A stretch of DNA of 51,260 nt from a virus. The notes below the pieces were generated by a model. That model saw only the letters and a program-made list of their open reading frames with translations. It was not told where the DNA came from and made no database searches. Position 1 is the first letter of the stretch. Every line of letters starts with the position of its first letter. The stretch lies in IMG/VR virus record IMGVR_UViG_3300046389_000538, positions 1 through 51,260 of that record; one strand, given 5' to 3'. Below, piece after piece: positions 45,750 to 51,260 of this stretch. Made by a program: the position numbers and the translations under genes.

Positions 45750-46700
45750 TCAATTACCTCTTTTTCTTGAAGGAGGAGAGCTTGAACGAACAGGTGTCGA
45801 AGATCTTGTATTAGATGGACGAGAATTATTAATCACAGGTCTATTATTATTAGATGGACGAGAATTATTATTAAACGTTGGGCGATTATTTCTCACTGGC
45901 GGTTTTTCTCTAATAATTCTTGGCCTAGTGTTTGTATTATTAGAGTTGTTCTCGGGTCTCTGGTAGACTCTTACTCGTGTGTTATTATTTCTATTCGGAC
46001 TATTATTGATGATAACCTCATTGTTCCTAGTATTATTAGTGCTTCTTCTAGTAGTCGTATTTCTAGTTCTTCTTCCATTATTTACTTCAGTTCTAATACT
46101 TGAACGTCTGCCATTAATATGCACTGTATTTGTTCTGCCACTTCTCCAACCTGGGATTCCATAGACGTTATTACCATAATACGGCCATCCTCCATAATAA
46201 TTATTAAAGTGTGAACCATACCATCCATAATGGTTTCCATATCCCCAACCATGATTATTCCAACCATAGTAGATTCCATATCCCCATCTATCATATCCAA
46301 AAGGAGACCATCTATGAGGAGAACCCCAAGAATTCCAGCCTGTATAACCCCAAGCCCAATCATTCCACATCTGATCTCTATTCCAGCTCCAATAATAATT
46401 ATTCCATCTAGAATCGTATTGTCTTCCTAGTAATCTATTATTCCAATCAAACGACCTCGGTTGACTCAATGCGTATTGCGCAAAGTCTAATCTGAAGCTT
46501 AGATCTGTTCTTAGTTTATTTCTAAATTGAAATTCGGATAGCGTGTCTATTTTAACATCTCCGAAGTGTTGCATCGACGTCGACACATTGCGCGCCGAAA
46601 CATCGTTATTTTGATCGTAACCCATCAATCGAAATTGTGTGCTACAAGAGGCTAGAAGAAAGATTCCTAGCATTAGAATTAAGTGGTTTAGTTGTTTCAT
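45750..46700 (-). CDS. Phage-encoded lipoprotein with Trp/Tyr/Gly- and Asn/Arg-rich low complexity
   Basis: 316 residues. Signal peptide with lipobox LLASC, the Cys at 19 being the lipidation site. Residues 85-190 are Trp, Tyr, Gly and Asn rich (WGYGIYYGWNNHGWGYGNHY), residues 195-316 Arg, Asn, Thr, Ser and Pro rich. Such proteins are common in flavobacterial genomes and rare in phages, suggesting a gene from a host. It would sit in the cell envelope, perhaps to block superinfection or to change the surface. Substrate-free low complexity means function cannot be read from sequence. Confidence 0.75.
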   Translation of the reverse strand: MKQLNHLILMLGIFLLASCSTQFRLMGYDQNNDVSARNVSTSMQHFGDVKIDTLSEFQFRNKLRTDLSFRLDFAQYALSQPRSFDWNNRLLGRQYDSRWNNYYWSWNRDQMWNDWAWGYTGWNSWGSPHRWSPFGYDRWGYGIYYGWNNHGWGYGNHYGWYGSHFNNYYGGWPYYGNNVYGIPGWRSGRTNTVHINGRRSSIRTEVNNGRRTRNTTTRRSTNNTRNNEVIINNSPNRNNNTRVRVYQRPENNSNNTNTRPRIIREKPPVRNNRPTFNNNSRPSNNNRPVINNSRPSNTRSSTPVRSSSPPSRKRGN

Positions 46701-47412
46701 ATACCTTATATATCTCAGATTCCTCTAATTCCTCCTAGGACTTCATAGTCTTGGAAATTTTTTGAGTTAGGAAATTTTTCTAAATAGTCATCGCCGCCTC
46801 TCTATACTCCCTCTAAGTCAGGGGAAAATTTGGAATTGACTTTTAAAAAAACGTATTTTTTCAATTTTATGTTTCTTCAAAATACTCTAATCCAAATACA
46901 AATCCATCGCAATCCACTCTAATATAGTCCTAGGTCCCCTGTACCGGTAGGTAGTGGGGCCGCTCTCCCAGTCTCTGAGCCCTCAAATGTGTCATACTCA
47001 ATATAGTGCTCTTTTAATAGAGGCAATAACGTGAATGTGCGCTCGTCACCCACCGTCAACGATACTAAAAGCGTCCATGTCTCCCAAGCCCTTCTTGTCT
47101 CCTAGTAGGAAATAACGTTTATTAATAGTGTTTTATTAGTTTAAGACCTCTAAGCCCTTAAACTGCCGCCGCACCTCCGACGACTTAGTGTCATAGTGTG
47201 GCTCTTTTTTTGGGTTATTAGAGGGTACCTCTGAGACCTCAAAGACGTGTGACGGCTCTAATCAACGGGATGGACTGTCGTCGGGGTTTTACCCTTGGAC
47301 TTAAAGACTTAAGTTATACTGCTAGGTCTCAGAAAAGTTTCATTTATACTGAACTTTTTTTCTCAAAGACTTGGAGGGCTAGTGGGGAGTAAGAGCGACG
47401 GGATCGCGCTTC
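46701..47412. ncRNA. Candidate large structured noncoding region (0.7 kb)
   Basis: No frame of 60 codons or more exists on either strand in 712 bases, an exception in this dense genome. Pairings seen: CTGAGACCT (47,231-47,239) with AGGTCTCAG (47,324-47,332), enclosing ACTTAA/TTAAGT (47,299-47,314) and GGGT/ACCC (47,284-47,294); AGTTTAAG/CTTAAACT (47,138-47,164); GCCGCAC/GTGTGGC (47,168-47,202), the last followed by TTTTTTT on the plus strand. Two CTCTGAG-CCTCAAA-GTGT blocks are repeated. The composition is distinctly more GC-rich and pyrimidine-rich than its neighbours. An RNA gene, an origin or a packaging site are all possible; the strand is not determined. Confidence 0.5.
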
Positions 47413-47931
47413 TTATCTAAATTTAGGTATATTTAGTTTAGGAGTTTTAAAAGATGTAAACGATGTATTGGGTGGTTTCATCTTTACTGGAGGCGGCATT
47501 AAGCTCGTCGGCTTCATTGGATCTTTAGGACTCTTCTTTGGTTTACTAGGACTAGGTGAATTATCTGCAGGTTGTTCGGCTGTGTTAGGAGTGTCTTGTG
47601 CACTACTTGAAACTTGATTCATCATTCTATCTCGTGCTTTCTGTTTGAAATAGTCTGTAAGGCTGAAACTTGACGTATCTTCTGGTGGTGCAGCTTGATT
47701 TTGAGCTTGCTTATCATTTAAATTTGCTTGCTTACTATCTACATGTGTATCTTGCGCTTTGTTCTTGGATTGCTGGTCACTCATTTGCGAATTTTGCTTA
47801 GAGTTTTGTGAATCGTTTGATGCTAGCGACTTATTATTACTATTTGACATCTGGCTATTATCTGAAGTATGTACTTGTGGAGTATTTACAAATGCATGCG
47901 CTTTATTAAATGGAGAATTTAGTTGGTTCAT
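47413..47931 (-). CDS. Low-complexity Gln/Asn/Ser/Pro-rich protein
   Basis: 172 residues, almost wholly disordered: first part Asn/Ser/Gln-rich (DNSQMSNSNNKSLASNDSQN), then a short FSLTDYFKQKARDRMMNQV helix, then a Pro/Lys/Ser-rich tail ending PKLNIPKFR. Not recognised. Located on the left side of the divergent zone. May be a virion-internal or a regulatory protein; the helix could be a binding motif. Confidence 0.55.
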   Translation of the reverse strand: MNQLNSPFNKAHAFVNTPQVHTSDNSQMSNSNNKSLASNDSQNSKQNSQMSDQQSKNKAQDTHVDSKQANLNDKQAQNQAAPPEDTSSFSLTDYFKQKARDRMMNQVSSSAQDTPNTAEQPADNSPSPSKPKKSPKDPMKPTSLMPPPVKMKPPNTSFTSFKTPKLNIPKFR

Positions 47932-48187
47932 ATTCTATATATCACGCATAGGGTATTTTTATTGGTTTTTACACGCTCGAGAATATTTGAGCTTGGGTAA
48001 CATTGCTTTTCTATATTATTTCTATCTAGGAGCACTCATAGGTATATACTGCTTAAATCACACACGAGACAAGTGGTTGACATTTAGCTAAGTGCTTTTT
48101 GACTATTGCTAATTATACAATTAATGTTAGAGCATGCCCCAAGGAAGGTCCCCCTCCCACCACACGTTAATTCGCGTTTTAGTGTGA
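47932..48187. other. Gene-free stretch
   Basis: 256 bases without a supported gene. The only frame crossing it (plus strand) also runs through the disordered-protein gene and is rejected. A CACAC/GTGTG pairing around 48,162-48,187 was seen; nothing else can be supported. Confidence 0.4.
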
Positions 48188-48322
48188 CTACTCGGAGGCC
48201 TGTAAAAGCCTATCTAGCTCCTGTTGTAATTTGGGTATTTTTGGGCTATAAGGTGTTTCTAGCTTCAATTTGATGATCTCGGCTCTAATTGCCTCTACTC
48301 GTTGTTGTTTACTCTGTTCCAT
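48188..48322 (-). CDS. 44-residue helical protein
   Basis: ATG at 48,320-48,322, TAG at 48,188-48,190. Sequence MEQSKQQRVEAIRAEIIKLK, then PYSPKIPKLQQELDRLL: amphipathic, coiled-coil-like. TATATTAGCTATATAA occurs 20 bases upstream on the same strand and also in the promoter of the plus-strand 48,865 gene. Short but with a convincing start context; otherwise unknown. Confidence 0.5.
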   Translation of the reverse strand: MEQSKQQRVEAIRAEIIKLKLETPYSPKIPKLQQELDRLLQASE

Positions 48323-48379
48323 AAGGTATCTATTTGTTTATATAGCTAATATACTAAATTTCTATGACCCGGTATAATA

Positions 48380-48770
48380 TTTAGGCAATTATTTACCAGG
48401 GCTTGCCGGTGACTGCCGGTGCTGTCTAGGGCTCTCGGTCTTCTCTGTACTCTCTGGTTACCCGGTAGCTCTAGACTCTCTCTATGATGAGGGGTTGTTG
48501 GGGATGCGGGCGATAGTCGATTGGCCCCTGAGCACATCCCGACAGTTGCCTCTATAGTGTTTCTATAGGATTGTCTCCAGGGGGCTCTCCAGAGTGCCCT
48601 GGGAGCTCCCCGGACAGCCCCTGGAGCAAAAAGGCCCCTGGGAAGCCCTGGAGAGCTGCCCTGGGAGCTATTATATAGTGTTATCTGGATGGGTTGCATA
48701 TATGACCTATTCTGGTTTATATTATACGCATATTTAAAGCTTTGTTTCAGTGCCCAGGGGCCTTTTTTCA
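48380..48770. other. GC-rich self-complementary island
   Basis: About 390 bases with far higher GC than the rest and no believable gene. AAAAAGGCCCCTGGG (48,629-48,643) pairs with CCCAGGGGCCTTTTT (48,753-48,767) over 15 bases, and the second arm is followed by further T-runs on the plus strand. Inside and beside it, CTCCAGGGG (about 48,575) pairs with CCCCTGGAG (about 48,618), GCCCTGGGAGCT occurs twice, TGCCGGTG occurs twice, and GGGATG pairs with CATCCC. Possible structured RNA, origin, or a strong bidirectional terminator at the divergence point. Confidence 0.55.
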
Positions 48771-48804
48771 CTTTTTTTCACCTTTTTAACACTTTGGATT
48801 TTTA

Positions 48805-48835
48805 TTTGTCAGTTTTTATGATTATATTAGCTATA
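48805..48835 (+). promoter_or_regulatory. Class-1 promoter-like element, variant core (TTTG-N19-TAGCTATA)
   Basis: TTTG and TAGCTATA separated by 19 bases, in ATTTTTATTTGTCAG context as in the 49,725 copy. Lies about 30 bases ahead of the 62-residue gene, the first of the rightward arm. Confidence 0.7.
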
Positions 48836-48864
48836 TAAGTTACTTAATTAAACCCCTTTAAATA

Positions 48865-49053
48865 ATGGAATTCTTCCAATTTAGTTTTGACTGTCTTTCT
48901 GTTGGTGATTTGATCACTTTAATCTTTATTTATGAATTTGCGACAACCTTGTTTACCGCAACCTCTAGTATGTTCTTTTCTTATTGTATGCAATTTGCGG
49001 CTTTTCGTAATTTTATGAAACCTGGTCGCTCTTATAAAAAAAATCAAAAATAA
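48865..49053 (+). CDS. Small hydrophobic protein
   Basis: 62 residues, mostly apolar (FDCLSVGDLITLIFIYEFAT; SMFFSYCMQFAAFRNF) with a basic end (GRSYKKNQK). One or two membrane passes are likely. Starts 29 bases after a promoter-like element. Unknown role; first gene of the rightward arm. Confidence 0.55.
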   Translation: MEFFQFSFDCLSVGDLITLIFIYEFATTLFTATSSMFFSYCMQFAAFRNFMKPGRSYKKNQK

Positions 49054-49070
49054 GCAGCCTAGAATTTTTA

Positions 49071-49101
49071 TTTGTCGCCGGAATTGCTTATATTAGTATA
49101 G
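49071..49101 (+). promoter_or_regulatory. Class-1 promoter-like element (TTTG-N19-TAGTATAG)
   Basis: TTTG, 19 bases, TAGTATAG, preceded by AATAAGCAGC-like sequence shared with the 49,725 copy. The ATG of the 63-residue gene is 33 bases downstream. Confidence 0.8.
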
Positions 49102-49134
49102 TAATTAGTTAATCAACCTTTTAAAAACACATTT

Positions 49135-49326
49135 ATGAAAAATCGTTCTCCACGTGCCAACCGTTATCCTAATGGCTACCAGCCTAAAATTGACTATTAT
49201 CAGGCTAAAATCGCGAATGCTACCGATCGCCTCGAGGTTCACAATATTATCTTCTTTGCCGGGAAGCTTGAATACTTCCTTAATAAACAGGCTGAGGTAG
49301 ATGCTCGTCTAGAGAAACTTTATTAA
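49135..49326 (+). CDS. Small basic helical protein
   Basis: 63 residues: MKNRSPRANRYPNGYQPKID, then helical (AKIANATDRLEVHNIIFFAG, LEYFLNKQAEVDARLEKL). Own promoter-like element. Not recognised; possibly an early host-takeover factor given the single-gene unit style. Confidence 0.55.
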   Translation: MKNRSPRANRYPNGYQPKIDYYQAKIANATDRLEVHNIIFFAGKLEYFLNKQAEVDARLEKLY

Positions 49327-49349
49327 AAAAAGTCTGCCCTGGATTTTTT

Positions 49350-49380
49350 ATTGTCGCCGGAATTGGTTATATTAGTATAG
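49350..49380 (+). promoter_or_regulatory. Class-1 promoter-like element (ATTG-N19-TAGTATAG)
   Basis: ATTG instead of TTTG, then TCGCCGGAATTGGTTATAT and TAGTATAG; shares TCGCCGGAATTG with the 49,071 copy. The next ATG is 21 bases downstream. Confidence 0.78.
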
Positions 49381-49401
49381 TAATTAAAAAACAAACAAAC
49401 T

Positions 49402-49599
49402 ATGTCAGTTAAGTTAAACATCCTTCCCTTTCTTATGTCTATCGTGTCTTTTATCGTCGCTGGTATGACAGTTACCTCAACAATTGATAAGTATATTAGC
49501 TTTGCCGGTGAAGATAACGCCATGGGCTTCTTTATCGCTGCTACGATGCTTGGTCTATTGGGTCTAGTAGCTAGCTTTGAAAAATTACCAAAGAAATAA
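49402..49599 (+). CDS. Small membrane protein, two segments
   Basis: 65 residues; LPFLMSIVSFIVAGMTVTST and FFIAATMLGLLGLVASF are hydrophobic, tail KLPKK. Own promoter-like element, immediately followed by the tRNA gene. Not recognised. Confidence 0.55.
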   Translation: MSVKLNILPFLMSIVSFIVAGMTVTSTIDKYISFAGEDNAMGFFIAATMLGLLGLVASFEKLPKK

Positions 49600-49605
49600 T
49601 CATCT

Positions 49606-49682
49606 GGACCAGTAGCTCAGCTGGATAGAGCATCTGCCTTCTAAGCAGACGGTCACAGGTTCGAATCCTGTCTGGTTCACCA
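49606..49682 (+). tRNA. tRNA-Arg, anticodon UCU
   Basis: All parts are present: acceptor GGACCAG/CTGGTTC (one G-T pair), D arm GCTC/GAGC, anticodon arm TCTGC/GCAGA with loop CTTCTAA (anticodon TCT), T arm ACAGG/CCTGT with TTCGAAT, and encoded CCA at 49,680-49,682. Reads AGA and AGG; AGA is favoured in AT-rich genomes like this one. Lies in the intergenic space ahead of a class-1 promoter-like element. Confidence 0.96.
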
Positions 49683-49724
49683 ATTGTTAATAACTTTTTG
49701 AAAATAAGCAGCTAAAAGTTTTTA

Positions 49725-49755
49725 TTTGTCAGTTATAATGCTTATATTAGTATAG
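49725..49755 (+). promoter_or_regulatory. Class-1 promoter-like element (TTTG-N19-TAGTATAG)
   Basis: TTTG, TCAGTTATAATGCTTATAT (19), TAGTATAG; upstream AATAAGCAGCTAAAAG is shared with other copies on both strands. The ATG of the 128-residue gene is 33 bases downstream. Confidence 0.82.
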
Positions 49756-49787
49756 TAATAATTAATCAATCAAAATAAACAAAAATT

Positions 49788-50174
49788 ATGAAAGTAACAT
49801 CTTTTGACCGCCCAACCGTTAAAGCCCTTCGTGTAGACCTTGATAGCGCCCTAGCTAAAGTTGCTAAGGAGTATGGTATTGAAATCTCTACTGGTAATAT
49901 CTCTTTCTCTGGAGATAATTGTTCAATTAAAGTTAAAGCATCTGTCATCGGTGATGGTGGTATGGTAATGACTAAAGAAGCTACTGACTTCGCTCGCTAT
50001 GCTAAATATGAATTGCCTGGTGTAAAGCTTGGAGATACCTTTATGAATGCTGGTACGGTATATACTATTACCGGCTGGAAATCTAGAGCTCGTAAGAGCC
50101 CTGTCTTAGCGAAATCATCCGCTAACGGTGAAACATACCGAGTTCCGGTTTCAATGGTTAAAGTTGGTCTTTAA
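49788..50174 (+). CDS. Conserved phage hypothetical protein
   Basis: 128 residues. N-terminal helical part with VKALRVDLDSALAKVAKEYG, then beta-rich ELPGVKLGDTF, TITGWKSRARKSPVLAK and GETYRVPVSMVKVGL. The WKSRARKSPV segment recalls a group of phage proteins found beside DUF932 genes; function unknown. Own promoter-like element, DUF932-like gene follows after 64 bases. Confidence 0.62.
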   Translation: MKVTSFDRPTVKALRVDLDSALAKVAKEYGIEISTGNISFSGDNCSIKVKASVIGDGGMVMTKEATDFARYAKYELPGVKLGDTFMNAGTVYTITGWKSRARKSPVLAKSSANGETYRVPVSMVKVGL

Positions 50175-50196
50175 CCTGAAACCTTTTTAATAATTT

Positions 50197-50213
50197 AAGT
50201 ATAATATATAAAT
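50197..50213 (+). promoter_or_regulatory. Class-2 promoter-like motif (AAGTATAATATATAAAT)
   Basis: Close to the AGTATAATATTAAA motif of the minus strand, 26 bases ahead of the DUF932-like ATG. Confidence 0.45.
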
Positions 50214-50238
50214 CAAGTAATAAAAAAACCAGACTATA

Positions 50239-51260
50239 ATGGCAATTACAACACTAAGTTCAAACGTTCTCGATCAACGCAAAATCGAAACCATCAACGC
50301 ACAACAACTACGAAAAGTAGTTCCCTTCCGTGACGTTCAATTAATTGATACCAAGACTATCGAGTATAAAGGCCAAAGAATCGGCATTACGAGCCAAGCT
50401 TTTAAAGGCTTGTTGAGTTTGATCGGAATGAGCCAAGCATTCGCTAAGAAATTCGATAATCTATTTAGCCCTGAAGCTAAGAGTCAATTTATCAATACCA
50501 TGAAAAATGCAATGGCATCTAATTATGGTAAATTAAACGAAGTAACTCTGATCCTTAACCCAGTGAACAAGAATATCATTGGTATTACTAAAGGTAACGA
50601 GCAAACAATATCTAATTCGCAATTCCTTGGAATTACAGAGAACCTCATCGATAAGCATGGTTTCGACGTAACCAATTGGTCTACTGACCCTACTACTGGA
50701 ATTGTTCGAATTAACGCATTTAACCCAAAAGCTGAATTTGCGGTTAAAGGTCTCTCCGATGAGGTCTTTACTGGAGGTGTTTCCTTCTCTAATTCACCCT
50801 TGAAAGGTTTCCAAGTTATGCCTTATGTAAACCGTATGTGGTGTGCTAATGGTCTAACTACCTCACTTGCACAGGAAACATATACTCTAAACTCTCTAGA
50901 TAATGTAAGTATGGAGAAGTTCCAAGAGAACTTGCAAGCGTTGAGGTCTAACAACTTTGCTCCTGAATCTTTCGGTGATCGAGTTAGAGCCGCTAATAAC
51001 ACTCATGCTTCTGTAGCTGAGATGACTTGGGCTCATAACCAAATCGCGAAACATGCTGGAGAAAGAGCTGAGAACTGGATCCCTCTACAAGAGAATATGA
51101 ATGCGTACAATAAGATTGATCTTGGCTCTATGGATTCAAATCAAATGAAAGGTGCCAAGACTAACCAATCTGTTTGGTCTGTTATGAATGGCCTAACGCA
51201 CTTTGCTACTCATGGTAAAGACCTCATCGAATCAAATATGCAAGACTCTGACTCAACACA
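50239..51260 (+). CDS. DUF932-like phage protein, 3' end cut by window
   Basis: 340 codons are open to the window edge. Begins MAITTLSSNVLDQRKIETIN; contains FKGLLSLIGMSQAFAKKFDN, LNPVNKNIIGIT, and FQVMPYVNRMWCANGLTTSL, the last recalling the R..C.NG signature of DUF932 proteins, followed by a helical region with MTWAHNQIAKHAGE. DUF932 proteins are common in phages and plasmids, with no known function; many are early expressed. The class is only moderately sure by eye. Confidence 0.6.
   Translation, partial: MAITTLSSNVLDQRKIETINAQQLRKVVPFRDVQLIDTKTIEYKGQRIGITSQAFKGLLSLIGMSQAFAKKFDNLFSPEAKSQFINTMKNAMASNYGKLNEVTLILNPVNKNIIGITKGNEQTISNSQFLGITENLIDKHGFDVTNWSTDPTTGIVRINAFNPKAEFAVKGLSDEVFTGGVSFSNSPLKGFQVMPYVNRMWCANGLTTSLAQETYTLNSLDNVSMEKFQENLQALRSNNFAPESFGDRVRAANNTHASVAEMTWAHNQIAKHAGERAENWIPLQENMNAYNKIDLGSMDSNQMKGAKTNQSVWSVMNGLTHFATHGKDLIESNMQDSDST

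Noticed and set aside
46701-47412. Degraded gene or pseudogene
   Set aside because: No remnant of a recognisable protein could be read in any frame, and perfect stems point to structure; not fully excluded.
47759-48091. 110-codon plus-strand frame across the disordered-protein gene
   Set aside because: Cys/Phe/Leu-rich shadow of low-complexity Gln/Asn/Ser codons; no promoter block precedes it.
48346-48771. 141-codon minus-strand frame in the GC-rich island
   Set aside because: Amino acid composition is atypical (Arg/Pro/Gly-rich low complexity), codon use is unlike neighbours, and the DNA is dominated by inverted repeats; it is explained better by structure than by coding.

Overview
The window is a contiguous piece of a large tailed (myovirus-type, T4-like) phage genome that probably infects a Bacteroidetes host, most likely a marine flavobacterium. 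The phage assignment rests on a contractile-tail baseplate cluster, giant tail-fibre genes and dense, often overlapping genes with typical phage nucleotide metabolism. The host inference rests on: AT-rich DNA; start codons preceded by A/T-rich leaders with no Shine-Dalgarno sequence; seven promoter-like blocks with TTTG (or TATC/ATTG), exactly 19 bases, then TAGTATAG or TAGCTATA, which resembles the Bacteroidetes TTTG / TAnnTTTG layout; a phage-borne ribosomal protein bS21; and many proteins of flavobacterial-phage type.

Layout. Everything from 1 to about 48,320 is read leftward (minus strand); from 48,865 to the end it is read rightward. From right to left on the minus strand: a lipoprotein, small membrane and Cys-rich proteins (45.2-47.9 kb); a LOG-family protein, an RNase H-fold protein, a ClpA/C-type unfoldase, a thymidylate-synthase-fold enzyme carrying the Asn-to-Asp change of dCMP-specific enzymes, a GT25 glycosyltransferase and a ClpP-type protease (38.9-44.9 kb); tail-fibre and appendage genes including a 1,790-residue collagen-like fibre with a peptidase S74 chaperone, interleaved with glycosyltransferases and a 2OG-Fe(II) dioxygenase-like protein (23.2-38.4 kb); an ATP-grasp protein, an exonuclease, Hsp20, DnaJ, bS21, PhoH and RNase HII (16.3-23.2 kb); an accessory stretch with UvsE, a glutamine-amidotransferase-like protein and several proteins that share an N-terminal leader (9.6-15.3 kb); and a baseplate operon (1-9.5 kb). 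The rightward arm holds small proteins, tRNA-Arg(UCU) and a DUF932-like gene that runs off the window.

Between the two arms (46.7-48.86 kb) lies a compositionally odd, mostly gene-free zone with many hairpins: a 0.7-kb candidate structured RNA and a GC-rich self-complementary island. It sits where transcription diverges, so an RNA gene, a replication origin or a control region are all possible.

How parts may work together: the collagen-like fibre has lysine almost only in the third position of its Gly-X-Y triplets, and the same region encodes a dioxygenase-like protein and a glycosyltransferase of the collagen-galactosyltransferase family (GT25). This resembles the collagen lysyl-hydroxylation/glycosylation pathway and is the most interesting hypothesis here. 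ClpP plus a Clp unfoldase with an IGF docking loop look like a complete phage protease. bS21, DnaJ, Hsp20, PhoH and RNase HII form a takeover/proteostasis block. Five proteins with a common N-terminal leader may be cargo for the capsid.
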